Shown here: positions 20,075 to 28,993 of the stretch, one piece after another
Numbering within the stretch: position 1 is the stretch's first letter
How the letters are laid out: every line of letters begins with the position of its first letter
Position numbers and translations under genes: made by a program
NCBI RefSeq assembly: GCF_003347015.1
Contig: NZ_PNFB01000005.1
Coordinates: forward strand, 62,001 to 126,000
DNA: 64,000 bases
Direction of reading: 5' to 3'
Source: Brachybacterium sp. YJGR34
GTDB lineage: Bacteria > Actinomycetota > Actinomycetes > Actinomycetales > Dermabacteraceae
The notes under the pieces: model-generated
Seen by the model: the letters and a program-made list of their open reading frames with translations, nothing else
What the model was told of the DNA's origin: nothing
The model's database searches: none

Positions 20075-20967
20075 CGCCGTCGACCCTTCGAGCCCCTGCT
20101 CCTCGACGCGCGCCCGGCACGGCCGAGGCGCCGCCGCGCCGCCCACGGGGCCGCGCCCCGGGACTGACAGGCCTCTACATCCTGCTGGTGGTCGCCGCGG
20201 TGATCACGCTCTTCCCGATCTTCTGGCTGCTGTCCGGATCGCTCATGTCGCTCGAGGAGCTGTACTCCGGGCAGAGCATCATCCCGACCACCTTCGCCTG
20301 GGAGAACTATGCCGCAGGCTGGATCGACGGGAACCTGGGCCTGCTCCTGGTCAACAGCCTCGTGTACTCGATCAGTGCGGTGGCGGGGACCCTCGTGTGC
20401 GCGAGCCTCGCGGGCTATGCGCTGGCGCGCCTGGAGTTCCAGGGCAAGAGCATCGTCTCTGCCATCCTCCTGGCGGTCATGATCATCCCGGCCCCCGCAA
20501 TGTTCATCGCCCAGTACAAGCTGCTCGTCACCTTCGGTCTGACCGACAGCCGTGCGGGCTACATCGCCATCCTCATCGCCGGCGGCATCCCGATGAGCAC
20601 GCTGATCATGCGCAGCTTCTTCGCCAGCCAGCCGCGAGCCCTCGAGGAGGCCGGGCGGATCGACGGAGCGTCGTCGCTGCGGATCTTCGCGAGCATCATC
20701 CTCCCGCTGGCGCGCCCGGGCCTGGCGGCGGTCGCGGTGATCCAGGGGCTCAACGTCTGGAACGAGTACCTCATGGCCCTGGTGCTCTTCGACACCGATG
20801 CCCTGATGCCCGTGCAGCGCGGACTGATGAGCTTCGTGTCCTCGGAGACCCCGCAGCAGACGGTCCTCCTCGCAGCGACGACGATCTCGGTGATCCCCGT
20901 CCTGATCTTCTATCTCCTGGCCCAGAAGCAGATCGTGCAGGGACTCGGCTCCGGGGCTGTGAAGTGA
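20071..20967 (+). CDS. ABC sugar transporter permease, MalG type (cluster 2)
   Basis: 298 residues, about six membrane helices after a 30-residue Pro/Arg-rich N-terminus. ITLFPIFWLLSGSLMSLEEL and NYAAGWIDGNLGLLLVNSLV are typical. The EAA loop is ALEEAGRIDGASSLRIFASI and the chain ends QIVQGLGSGAVK, the family's conserved C-terminus. The ATG at 20071 overlaps the preceding stop, ruling out longer starts. Only 16 bases separate its stop from that of the convergent sulfatase. Confidence 0.92.
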   Translation: MTPSTLRAPAPRRAPGTAEAPPRRPRGRAPGLTGLYILLVVAAVITLFPIFWLLSGSLMSLEELYSGQSIIPTTFAWENYAAGWIDGNLGLLLVNSLVYSISAVAGTLVCASLAGYALARLEFQGKSIVSAILLAVMIIPAPAMFIAQYKLLVTFGLTDSRAGYIAILIAGGIPMSTLIMRSFFASQPRALEEAGRIDGASSLRIFASIILPLARPGLAAVAVIQGLNVWNEYLMALVLFDTDALMPVQRGLMSFVSSETPQQTVLLAATTISVIPVLIFYLLAQKQIVQGLGSGAVK

Positions 20968-20983
20968 ACCGCCCCCGCACCCC

Positions 20984-22402
20984 TCAGGCCACGTAGGGCG
21001 CGTCGCGGTAGTGCTCCTGGAGCCGGGCCAGCTCCGCCTCGAGCTCGGCGCGGATCCCGGCATGCTCCGGGGAGTCGGCGAGGTTGCGCAGCTCCTCGGG
21101 GTCCTCCTCGAGATCGTAGAGCTCCCACTCGGGCGGGTAGCGGGTGTCCTTCGACCCGTCGGTGCCGAGGCCCGCGTTGTAGAAGTACACCAGCTTGTGG
21201 CGGTGGGTGCGCACGCCGTAGTGGGACCACACGTGGTGGGGCTCGCTGTCGTGCTCCCAGTAGCGGTAGTACATCGAGCGCGGCCATGTCTCGTCGGCCT
21301 CGCCGCGCAGCAGGGGCAGGAAGCTGCGGCCCTGCTGCTGGGGCAGCTCCGCGTCCGCGTCGAGGCCGCAGGCCTCCAGCAGCGTCGCCGCGAAGTCCAC
21401 GTTGGTGAGGATCTCCCCGCAGCGCTCGCCGGCGGGCAGATGCTCCGGCCAGCGGATCATCAGCGGCATCTGCAGGGACTGGTCGTAGATGAAGCGCTTG
21501 TCGTACCAGCCGTGATCGCCGAGGAAGAATCCCTGGTCCGAGGTGTAGACGACGATCGTGTTGTCTGTCAGGCCGCGCTGGTCGAGGTGGTCAAGGAGAC
21601 GGCCCACGTTGTCGTCGATCGACTGGACGCACTGCAGGTAGTCGCGCAGGTAGCGCTGGTAGACCCAGCGGATGCGCGCCTCGCGGTTCTCCTCGCCCTG
21701 CAGCTCCGCGGGCACCGGCTCCTTGATGTCGGTGGCGATGTCGAGGTCGTCGGCGAGGGTCATCGTCGCCTCCCGCACCGCGCGTGAGCGGGTCGCGAAG
21801 TCGTCGAACAGGGTGGCGGGCTCGGGGATGCTGCCTGCGGGGTAGAGGTCGCGGTGCTTCGCATCCGGCTCCCACGGCCGGTGCGGGGCCTTGTGGTGGA
21901 CGAGCACACAGAAGGGCTCCTCGCCCTGCTCGTCGATCCAGTCCAGCGAGAGGTCGGTGACGATGTCCGTCGCGTAGCCCTCGACCTGCTCCTCGCCGGC
22001 GGGGGAGATCATCGTCGGATCGTGGTACTCGCCCTGGTCGGGGAAGATCTGCCAGTTGTCGAAGTCCTGCGGCAGGGACTCGCCGGTCTCGCCCAGGTGC
22101 CACTTGCCGAACAGCGCCGTGCGGTAGCCGGCCTCCTGCAGCACGGACGGGAAGGTGCGCGTGGCGTGGTCGAAGCGGGAATAGATCGAGTCGACGCCGT
22201 TGATATGGCTGTAGGTGCCGGTGAGGATCGTGGCCCGCGAGGGCGAGCAGATCGAGTTGGTGCAGAACGTGGCATCGCAGCGCACGCCATCGCGCGCAAG
22301 GCGGTCCAGGTGCGGGGTGCGGTTCACGCGGCTGCCGTAGGCGCTGATCGCATGGGCGGCGTGGTCGTCGGACATGACGAAGACGATGTTGGGGCGGCTC
22401 AT
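20984..22402 (-). CDS. Sulfatase (alkaline-phosphatase superfamily, Cys-type S1)
   Basis: 472 residues. The metal site starts with NIVFVMSDDHAAHAISAYGS; the formylglycine motif is C52-S-P-S-R in ICSPSRATILTGTYSHINGV, so a formylglycine-generating enzyme, not in this window, is required. HKAPHRPWEPD and YTSDQGFFLGDHGWYDKRFIY complete the active site. DUF4976-like C-terminal features (ELYDLEEDPEELRNLAD) are present. No signal peptide, so it removes sulfate from imported sugars. It is divergent from the GntR gene and shares an operator with it. The family (choline-sulfatase-like or carbohydrate sulfatase) cannot be settled. Confidence 0.88.
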   Translation of the reverse strand: MSRPNIVFVMSDDHAAHAISAYGSRVNRTPHLDRLARDGVRCDATFCTNSICSPSRATILTGTYSHINGVDSIYSRFDHATRTFPSVLQEAGYRTALFGKWHLGETGESLPQDFDNWQIFPDQGEYHDPTMISPAGEEQVEGYATDIVTDLSLDWIDEQGEEPFCVLVHHKAPHRPWEPDAKHRDLYPAGSIPEPATLFDDFATRSRAVREATMTLADDLDIATDIKEPVPAELQGEENREARIRWVYQRYLRDYLQCVQSIDDNVGRLLDHLDQRGLTDNTIVVYTSDQGFFLGDHGWYDKRFIYDQSLQMPLMIRWPEHLPAGERCGEILTNVDFAATLLEACGLDADAELPQQQGRSFLPLLRGEADETWPRSMYYRYWEHDSEPHHVWSHYGVRTHRHKLVYFYNAGLGTDGSKDTRYPPEWELYDLEEDPEELRNLADSPEHAGIRAELEAELARLQEHYRDAPYVA

Positions 22403-22412
22403 GGTCGGCCAA

Positions 22413-22441
22413 TCTAGACTGCGACCATGAAGCTGTCTAGA
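22413..22441. promoter_or_regulatory. Inverted repeat operator between sulfatase and HutC/GntR regulator
   Basis: TCTAGACTGC (22413-22422) and GCTGTCTAGA (22432-22441) form a 10-bp inverted repeat with one mismatch and a nine-base spacer. TCTAGAC half-sites are typical of the HutC/DasR branch of GntR regulators. The repeat sits 11 bases before the sulfatase start and 30 before the regulator start, so it probably controls both. Confidence 0.65.
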
Positions 22442-22470
22442 GAGCTCGTGGTCGACGGTAGGCTCCGCCC

Positions 22471-23265
22471 ATGACCGCCGCTGAGCTCCGCCCCTCGGCG
22501 AGACGCCCGGCCGCGCACCGGCGGATCGAGGCGCACCTGCGCGCTCTGCTCGAGGGCGCCGCTCCCGGTGATCGCATGCCCGGCGACCGGGAGCTCAGCG
22601 AGCAGTTCGCCGTGAGCCGGATGACCGCCCGGCAGGCGGTGGCGACGCTCGTGGCCGAGGGGCGGCTGCACCGCATCGCCGGCAGCGGCACCTTCGTCTC
22701 CGCCCATCGCGTCCACCGCCGCAGCGACCGGCTGCTCTCCTTCGGCGAGCACATGCGCCGCCAGGGCCTGGCGGCCTCCGCCCGCCTGCTCACCGCGCAT
22801 CTCCGCCCCGGCACCGCGGAGGAGAACCGCGAGCTGGGTCAGGAGCGGGGCGCGATGGTGTGCGAAGTGGAGCGGGTGCTGTGCGGGGACGGGGTGCCGA
22901 TCGCCCGGGAGAGCTGCCGGATCGCCGGCGACTGCGCGCGCGTGCTCGAGACGGACCTCGAGACGGGGTCGCTGTTCACGGCGCTGGATGCTCTGGGCCG
23001 CGGCCCGGCCCGCTCGATGGGCACGTTGCGCGCCGCGTCCGCGACGGCCGATACCGCGCGGCTGCTCGAGGTCGCCGTCGGCCAGGCGTTGCTGGTCCAG
23101 CATCTGCGGCTGCTCGATGCCGAGGAGCGCCCGGTGCTGCTCTCGGCCACGTCCTTCGTGGGGGAGCGGTTCGTGCTCGACGTGGACCAGTTGAGGCACG
23201 AGTACGCGGACCCGGCGGAGCGCGCGCTCGAGCCGAGCTACGAGGTGCGGGGGCTCGGAACCTGA
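22471..23265 (+). CDS. GntR/HutC-family transcriptional regulator with UTRA domain
   Basis: 264 residues. The winged helix (about 15-75) reads RRIEAHLRALLEGAAPGDRM, then ELSEQFAVSRMTARQAVATL, then RLHRIAGSGTFVS. The C-terminal UTRA sensor (about 85-255) includes DRLLSFGEHMRRQGLAASAR, ERVLCGDGVPIARESC and LLVQHLRLLDAEERPVLL. HutC-branch members bind sugar phosphates or amino-sugar phosphates (DasR, NagR) or other small ligands. Divergent from the sulfatase with a shared dyad, it is likely the sulfatase's repressor. Confidence 0.88.
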   Translation: MTAAELRPSARRPAAHRRIEAHLRALLEGAAPGDRMPGDRELSEQFAVSRMTARQAVATLVAEGRLHRIAGSGTFVSAHRVHRRSDRLLSFGEHMRRQGLAASARLLTAHLRPGTAEENRELGQERGAMVCEVERVLCGDGVPIARESCRIAGDCARVLETDLETGSLFTALDALGRGPARSMGTLRAASATADTARLLEVAVGQALLVQHLRLLDAEERPVLLSATSFVGERFVLDVDQLRHEYADPAERALEPSYEVRGLGT

Positions 23266-23296
23266 CCCATGTCACTGTGTGTACGCTCGAGATGAA

Positions 23297-23317
23297 CGCA
23301 CTGGTGAGACCAGTGCG
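23297..23317. promoter_or_regulatory. Perfect 9-bp inverted repeat between the GntR gene and beta-lactamase
   Basis: CGCACTGGT, GAG, ACCAGTGCG. The arms contain ACTGGT and ACCAGT, the same half-sites as the DasR consensus (ACTGGT-CTAG-ACCAGT), but with a three-base centre instead of four. It lies 31 bases after the GntR stop and 98 before the beta-lactamase ATG. It may be a terminator stem, an operator for the adjacent regulator, or both. Confidence 0.5.
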
Positions 23318-23415
23318 GATCACCTGAAGAGCGCAGCGCCGTCACGACCTCCCTCCATGCCGTCCCGGCCGCACCGCGCGCAGTTCTTCCCCTGCAACGA
23401 ACAGGATGATGACGA

Positions 23416-24390
23416 ATGGCCATGGGCTTCGTGCGACCGTCTCCCCATTGCCGCAGTCGGCGGCTGGTGCTCGCGGCCGGGCTCCTGATGCCGGCGACGA
23501 TCTCCAGCTGCGCTCTCACGCCGGCACGTGACGGCACGCCAGCCGCAGCCGGGCCGACCCGGGACTCCGCCGGGTCGGCCGACACCGCCTCGCCGACCGG
23601 GCTCGACCCCGCTGCCGCCTTCGGCGACCTCGAGGCGGAGTTCGCTGCGCGTCTCGGCGTGTATGCGATCGACACCGGGACCGGCGAGGTGGTCGAGCAC
23701 CGGGCCGACGAACGCTTCGGCTTCGCCTCGACGATCAAGCTCTTCGCGGCCGCCGAGCTCCTCGACGCCACGACGGAGTCCGAGCTCGAGACGAGCATCG
23801 ACGTGCCCGAGACGGTTCTGGCCCATTCGCCCGTGCTCGAGGAGCACGCCGGCGGCACCGTCACACTCGCCGAGGCGATCGACGCGTCACTCGTCTCCAG
23901 CGACAACACCGCCGCAGACTTCGTCTTCGACCAGCTCGGCGGTCCGGAGGCACTCGAGGAGAGGCTTCGCGCGATCGGCGACGACACGACGAGAGTCGCC
24001 CGTTCCGAGCCCGAGCTCAACGACATCGCTCCCGGCGATGAGCGCGACACGAGCACCGCGCGAGCGTTCGCCACCTCGCTGCGCGCCTACACGGTCGCCG
24101 ACACCCTGGCGGAGGACGACCGCGCGGCGCTGGTCGACGCGATGGTGCGCAGCACCACCGGCGATGCGCTGATCCGGGCCGGAGCGCCGACAGGATGGAC
24201 CGTCGGGGACCGCTCCGGCGCGGCGGGGGTCTACGGTTCGCGCAACGACATCGGCATCGCCTATCCGCCCGACGGCGGGGCCCCGGTCGTGCTCGTGATC
24301 TTCACGGATCGCGCGGCAGAGGACGCCGACTTCGACGACGCTCTTCTCGCCGAAGCGACCCAGGTGGTGTTCGACGCCCTCCGCGGCTGA
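23416..24390 (+). CDS. Class A beta-lactamase family serine hydrolase (lipoprotein)
   Basis: 324 residues. An N-terminal signal peptide ends near C32 (TISSC), a weak lipobox. The fold's active-site motifs are present: S105-TIK108, S162-D-N164, and E198-PEL-N202 (the omega-loop Glu and Asn). The usual KTG is replaced by R266-S-G in GDRSGAAGVYG, so the Lys is Arg and the Thr is Ser, which may alter substrate range. It hydrolyses beta-lactams outside the membrane if active. The ATG at 23416 has AGGA nine bases upstream. It follows the GntR gene by 150 bases containing a dyad. Confidence 0.85.
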   Translation: MAMGFVRPSPHCRSRRLVLAAGLLMPATISSCALTPARDGTPAAAGPTRDSAGSADTASPTGLDPAAAFGDLEAEFAARLGVYAIDTGTGEVVEHRADERFGFASTIKLFAAAELLDATTESELETSIDVPETVLAHSPVLEEHAGGTVTLAEAIDASLVSSDNTAADFVFDQLGGPEALEERLRAIGDDTTRVARSEPELNDIAPGDERDTSTARAFATSLRAYTVADTLAEDDRAALVDAMVRSTTGDALIRAGAPTGWTVGDRSGAAGVYGSRNDIGIAYPPDGGAPVVLVIFTDRAAEDADFDDALLAEATQVVFDALRG

Positions 24391-24491
24391 CACCGCGGTG
24401 TCGGCGGGTGCGATGAGGGTGCGGACCCGGAGGAGCGGGCTCCGGTCCTGCACCGCCAGCTCCGAGCGGGCCGCCCGCGCGACGGTCATGG

Positions 24492-25481
24492 TCACCGCAG
24501 GTTCCGGATCAGTCCTCGCTTGCTCTCGTGGAAGAGCGCCGGGTCATCGTCCCGCTCTCGATGGACGTGCGAGGGCGTCCAGGTGCGGAGCGCGTCGGCA
24601 CGATCGTGGACCGTTGCCGCCAGGAAGCTCGCCACGTCGTCGATCACCGCAGGTTCGAGCGACGGGCAGGAGTTCACCTCGAACACGATGAGGTCGCCGG
24701 TGCTCGCCTCCTCCCCGATATCGATGCCCCCGATGAGCGTCCCGGCGGCCCGCGAGGCGCGGGCGGCCAGGTCAGAGAGCTCCGCGGTGAGCGGGCACAT
24801 GGCGATGGAGCCGCCGGCGAGCACGTTGGTGACGAACGAGTCCTCGGGGGCATAGCGATACATCGCGAAGACGGGATGGTGGTTGATCGTGTACACCCGG
24901 ATGTCCCGTCCCCCGGTCTCCACATAGGGCATCACCAGATACGGCTCCTGCGTCTCCTCCCGGGAGTCCAGCCATCGCCTGCGAGTCTTCTCCCCGTCGA
25001 TGTGCGCGATGCCCTCACCCCCGTACCCGCTGAGAGGCTTGACGACCACATCCGCATGTCCGCGCTCCATCCAGGCCAGGAGATCCGCCGGATCGCGCGC
25101 GGAGAGCACCCCATGGTGGGCTGCCCCGGCGGCAGCGAGACGCGCGGAGTCGAGCAGCTTGTTCTCGGCGCGGAACAGAGTGGCGGCGTCGTTGACGACG
25201 GAGATACCGGCTTCGACGAAGAGCTCCAGAGCGACCATTCCGGGCACCAGGAGCTCCTCGAGCACCCAGCCCAGCACGAGGGCGGGCTCCACGTCGCCGC
25301 CGGGGATCGAGAACCGCAGGCGCCCGTCCTCGATGCGGGTGACGAGATCCCGGGGATCGCAGCGCACGGCGTCCACGCCGTGCTCCCTCAGAGCGGGGAA
25401 CAGGAGCGCGAAGTCCTCGTCATCCCGGGCATCGGCGAGGACCAGGAGGAGAGGTCGGCGCGTGTGCGCAACATCGATCAT
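24492..25481 (-). CDS. ATP-grasp ligase, RimK-like, substrate unknown
   Basis: 329 residues. ATP-grasp features appear in order: NDAATLFRAENKLLDSARLA, KPLSGYGGEGIAHID (glycine loop), EPYLVMPYVETGGRDIRVY, and the metal-binding FEVNSCPSLEP near the C-terminus. The architecture and length resemble RimK/MptN/LysX-type amino-acid ligases that join a carboxylate to an amine through an acyl phosphate. It starts at an ATG with a very strong CGGAGGTC site. No biosynthetic partner is evident; a possible 85-codon frame upstream overlaps its start by four bases (25478-25735) but has poor composition. Confidence 0.8.
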   Translation of the reverse strand: MIDVAHTRRPLLLVLADARDDEDFALLFPALREHGVDAVRCDPRDLVTRIEDGRLRFSIPGGDVEPALVLGWVLEELLVPGMVALELFVEAGISVVNDAATLFRAENKLLDSARLAAAGAAHHGVLSARDPADLLAWMERGHADVVVKPLSGYGGEGIAHIDGEKTRRRWLDSREETQEPYLVMPYVETGGRDIRVYTINHHPVFAMYRYAPEDSFVTNVLAGGSIAMCPLTAELSDLAARASRAAGTLIGGIDIGEEASTGDLIVFEVNSCPSLEPAVIDDVASFLAATVHDRADALRTWTPSHVHRERDDDPALFHESKRGLIRNLR

Positions 25482-26047
25482 GGTGACCTCCGGACGGGTC
25501 GTGTCACGTTATGAGTGGGGCCGTTGCCGATCACGAGCACGGCGGGGACCTGCCGGGACCGGTGGACGAGCGTGGTGCGTGCCAGTTTCGCGGACGAAGG
25601 ACCGGGTGGCACAGCAGGTGAACCGAGCGGTCCGTCGAGGTGTTGACCTCCGTCCTGCGAGGAGAGTCGATGCCTGTCGAGCACGAGAGGCTCGCCGGGC
25701 ATTTCCTGGCGAGGAGGGCGCTGGGAGTACCTCACGGCGCACGAGCAGAGGCAAGAGCCCGCTCATGATCGAGGACCTCACCATCGATCCTGACGACACC
25801 GTCCCACCGGCGCGCCCACACCCAGCTCTGCGCACCCTGCCGCTCACCCCGTTGCCGCGGCTCCGCGCCCGCCTCGGCCGCGGCCCCGTCTCGGTAGGGT
25901 GCCCGCGGATGCTCGGCTCCGGCCTCGGATACTCCGACCCGGGATGCCACTCCATGACGACCGGCACTGGCGCGGGAGGCCCGACCTGGGAGGATGGGGC
26001 ATCGACCACGACGGGTCCCTGCCGACGACACCTCCGGATGTGCCGCC
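25482..26047. other. 566-base stretch between divergent genes, no secure gene
   Basis: The minus-strand frame 25478-25735 (85 codons, start MRYSQRPPRQ, end NGPTHNVTRPVRRSP) overlaps the ATP-grasp start as ATGA, but it is rich in Pro, Arg and Gly and has no known motif. A plus-strand frame from 25765 (MIEDLTIDPDDTVPPAR) starts protein-like and then degrades. I see no tRNA and no strong hairpin. The ATP-grasp and DUF418 promoters must lie here. Confidence 0.4.
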
Positions 26048-27235
26048 ATGACGAACACCCCGCCCACGGATACCGACCGCACCGCCGCTCCGGCACCGCG
26101 CCGACTGCTCGCCCCGGACATGTCCCGCGGCGCGATGTTGCTGATGATCGCCGCCGCCTACGCGACGGTGTACGCCGGCTCGCACTTCGGCGCGGATGTC
26201 TCGCAGCTGCCGCTTGCCGACCGCGTCACTGCCTTCGCCAGTGCCCTGCTCCTGGACAACCGCGCATTCCCCCTGTTCGCGATCCTGTTCGGCTACTGGG
26301 TGGCGCGCGGGACGGACCGCCGGAGCGAGCGGGACGGGATCCCGCGCCAGGCGTACGTCCGGCTGCTGCGACGGGCCGGGGCGCTGCTGCTGTTCGGGGT
26401 GATCCACGCGGTCCTGGTCTTCCCCGGTGAGATCCTCAGCTCCTACGGCATCGCGCTGCTGCTCGTGGGCTGGTTGCTGCTGCTCAGCACCCGCGCGCTG
26501 GTGGTGGCGCTCGGGGTGCTCCTGGTCGGCTCCGCGCTCCTGAACACGCTGTTCGCCGTCGCCTACGCCTACGCTGCGGCGACGGATCCGGTCGCGCTGG
26601 CCGCTGTGCCCGGATACCTCACGGCCGGGGATTGGGCGGGACGGATCCTCGCCTACCCGGTCACGCTGGTGTTCATGGTCCTCGGCTACCCGCTCCTGCT
26701 GCTGGTGGTGACCGGATTCCTCGCCGGGAGGCTGCGGCTGTTCGAGGACGTCGACCGACACCGGCGCACGCTGCGGCTGCTCGCCACGCTCGGCATCGCC
26801 GTCTCCGTCGGCGGTGCCCTGCCCGCGGCGCTCGCCTCGGTGGGCGCGCTCGACGCCGGCTGGGCGACCATCGGGCTGCTGAACGGTCTGCAGATCCTCA
26901 CCGGGGTCGCCGGAGGCCTCGGCTACGCCTCGCTCTTCACGCTGATCGGCACCCGCGTCGAGCAGCACCCCGGCCGGTTCGCCCGGGCGCTCGCGGCGAT
27001 GGGATCCCGCTCATTGACCTTCTACCTGCTGCACTCGGTGCTGATCGCTGCGACCCTCCATTCCGAGCTGATCGGGGTCGGCGCCCACGTCGGCCCCTTC
27101 GGCGCGGTCGCTGTCGCCACCGGGGTCTGGCTCCTGGGGCTGCTCGCGGCGTCCGCGCTGGAGCGCGCCGGACGACCCGGGCCGCTGGACGCCCTCATGC
27201 GCCGCCTGGTCGACGGGGCGCCCGCCCGCAGCTGA
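26048..27235 (+). CDS. DUF418-family integral membrane protein
   Basis: 395 residues with about ten membrane helices. The DUF418/YeiB pattern is clear: RRLLAPDMSRGAMLLMIAAA (a reshaped R-x-x-x-x-D-x-x-R-G start), AFPLFAILFGYWVARG, LLLFGVIHAVLVFPGEIL, and in the C-terminal half SRSLTFYLLHSVLIA with the conserved Tyr. The family belongs to the acyltransferase-3-like membrane group; its function is unknown. The chosen ATG (26048) lies just before the Thr/Pro-rich N-terminus; its ribosome site is weak. Confidence 0.82.
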   Translation: MTNTPPTDTDRTAAPAPRRLLAPDMSRGAMLLMIAAAYATVYAGSHFGADVSQLPLADRVTAFASALLLDNRAFPLFAILFGYWVARGTDRRSERDGIPRQAYVRLLRRAGALLLFGVIHAVLVFPGEILSSYGIALLLVGWLLLLSTRALVVALGVLLVGSALLNTLFAVAYAYAAATDPVALAAVPGYLTAGDWAGRILAYPVTLVFMVLGYPLLLLVVTGFLAGRLRLFEDVDRHRRTLRLLATLGIAVSVGGALPAALASVGALDAGWATIGLLNGLQILTGVAGGLGYASLFTLIGTRVEQHPGRFARALAAMGSRSLTFYLLHSVLIAATLHSELIGVGAHVGPFGAVAVATGVWLLGLLAASALERAGRPGPLDALMRRLVDGAPARS

Positions 27236-27287
27236 GAGGGCCGCACCACCCACGATCCGGTGCACCCGCAGGCAGTAGGGTCGGCGC

Positions 27288-28004
27288 GTGTCCTTCTCCG
27301 CTCGCGTCCCCGTCCCCGAGCCCGAGCCGCCGGTGGCGCCCTTCGCCCCCGGCACGCCCGTGGTGCTGCGCAGCATCAGGAACCGGCCGTCGGCCGCTCC
27401 CGCGCCGAGCTTCGCCGTGGCGGGGACCGTCGTGGTCGACTCCGCGGAGCTCTCGGTCGTCGCCACCACCGAGGGATCGGGCATGGCGCGGCGCGCGGGC
27501 CGCAGGGACGGGCCCCGCGGTCGGCAGGTCGCGCCACTGGACTGGGACGGCACCCATCAGGTGACCTCCTGGCGCGGGCCGACGGTGATCCGCGTGCACC
27601 GTGGCGGGGAGAACTGGTCGATCTGGCGCTGGCACGACGGCGAGACCTGGGTCGGCGACTGGTACGGGAACCTCGAGTGCCCCTGGCAGCGCTCCCCGAT
27701 CGGCTTCGACACCCAGGACTGGGATCTCGACGTGGTCGGTACCGGCACTCCTGGCACGGACTCCTGGCGGGTCGAGTACAAGGACGACGACGAACTGGAG
27801 TTCATGGTGCAGGTCGGGGCCGCCCCCGCCTCCGAGGCCGAGCGCATCCGGGAGCAGGGCCGGGTGCTGCATGCGGCGTTCACTCGGGGGAGCTGGCCCC
27901 TGGATGCGGACTGGACCGCGTGGCTGCCCGCGGCCGACGTCGGCCCGACGCCCCTCCCGGCGGGATGGCGGGATCTGGATCCACGGTCGACGCACGGGGG
28001 CTGA
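27288..28004 (+). CDS. DUF402 domain protein
   Basis: 238 residues. The DUF402 core (about 95-205) reads WYGNLECPWQRSPIGFDTQD, LDVVGT, and YKDDDELEFMVQVG, whose acidic run binds divalent metals in characterised relatives such as the S. aureus nucleoside tri/diphosphatase and FomD. The N-terminal 90 residues are Pro- and Arg-rich and poorly conserved. It starts with GTG, with AGGG nine bases upstream, 52 bases after the DUF418 gene. Likely a metal-dependent phosphatase of nucleotides or related substrates. Confidence 0.8.
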   Translation: MSFSARVPVPEPEPPVAPFAPGTPVVLRSIRNRPSAAPAPSFAVAGTVVVDSAELSVVATTEGSGMARRAGRRDGPRGRQVAPLDWDGTHQVTSWRGPTVIRVHRGGENWSIWRWHDGETWVGDWYGNLECPWQRSPIGFDTQDWDLDVVGTGTPGTDSWRVEYKDDDELEFMVQVGAAPASEAERIREQGRVLHAAFTRGSWPLDADWTAWLPAADVGPTPLPAGWRDLDPRSTHGG

Positions 28005-28198
28005 GCCCGACGTCCACCGCGCGCGGGGACAGGATGGGGCATGGACGGCTTCGGCACCACCCAGCGTTCCGGTCAGGGAGTCGTTCCCCCTCCCCGCCCC
28101 GTGATGACAACGTCATGACCCGTAGCAACAAGTGCGGCAGTCCCACGCTCGATGTGGCGGATGTGTCCTGTTGAGGTCCCCGTGCCGCAGTCCCATGC

Positions 28199-28993
28199 CT
28201 AGTTCTCGGTGTGCACTCGTACGCCGCGTTCTCCAGGACGCACGTGTGGCTGGAGTTCCCACTCCGGGGTGTAGTCGCCGGTGAACTGGGGTCGGTACGG
28301 TATCGTCTCGTCGGTGTACAGCCTGTCGAGTCGACGCCGCAGGTCGTCGCGTACTCGCTCGTAGTCGGTGATGCGGTCGGCGCTGGGGAGAGCCCATGGA
28401 TGGAGGACGCTCATCCCGGTGTAGGCGAAGGTGCCGTGGAGCAGGCCGAACAGCAGCTCGTTCAACTCGCCAGACTTGCCTCGCGGACCGATGGCATGCG
28501 GCCGGTCTCCAAGCGTGGTGACCACAAGTGCACGCTTGCCAACGAACGGGCCCTGCTCGAACCGGAGCCTGCGGCCGGTGCAGGGATCGGTGCCGAAGGC
28601 GAATCCGCTGACGAAGACGCGATCGAACCAGCCTTTGAGGATGGCGGGCATCCCGTACCACCACAGTGGGAACTGGACGACGATCGCGTCCGCCGCCTGG
28701 AGCTTTGCCTGCTCGGCGACGATCTCAGCCGGCTGGTTGCCCGAGATGTAGGCGTCTCGCGTGTCGGTGCTCACGCGGAATGGTCGCTGCTCGTCGCCGG
28801 GATCCTGCCCTCCGTCGCGGGCACGAACAACCGGGTCCCACTCCATGGCGTAGAGGTCCGATTCGAGGACGGTGTGCCCGATTCGGCGAAGGTGCGCGAT
28901 GGCGTCGCGACGCAGGCAACCGTTCAAGGAGGACGGCTCGGGGTGAGCGCTGAGCCAATGGACTGTCGACGCGGTGGTGTCAGTGTGCTGCAT
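28199..28993 (-). CDS. NAD(P)H:quinone oxidoreductase, flavodoxin-like fold
   Basis: 264 residues. It begins VHWLSAHPEPSSLNGCLRRD, the FMN/FAD phosphate loop of the NQO1/KefF/MdaB family, followed by LQAADAIVVQFPLWWYGMPA and ILKGWFDRVFVSGFAFG, all family hallmarks. It would reduce quinones by two electrons, avoiding semiquinones. The ATG at 28993 is chosen because it is eight codons before the first strand; the ribosome site is weak, and an in-frame ATG at 29037 is an alternative. It is divergent from an HxlR regulator that probably controls it. Confidence 0.88.
   Translation of the reverse strand: MQHTDTTASTVHWLSAHPEPSSLNGCLRRDAIAHLRRIGHTVLESDLYAMEWDPVVRARDGGQDPGDEQRPFRVSTDTRDAYISGNQPAEIVAEQAKLQAADAIVVQFPLWWYGMPAILKGWFDRVFVSGFAFGTDPCTGRRLRFEQGPFVGKRALVVTTLGDRPHAIGPRGKSGELNELLFGLLHGTFAYTGMSVLHPWALPSADRITDYERVRDDLRRRLDRLYTDETIPYRPQFTGDYTPEWELQPHVRPGERGVRVHTEN

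Noticed and set aside
23887-24495. Minus-strand 202-codon frame overlapping the end of the ATP-grasp gene as GTGA
   Set aside because: Only about 35 codons lie outside the beta-lactamase gene; the rest is its antisense, and there is no motif.
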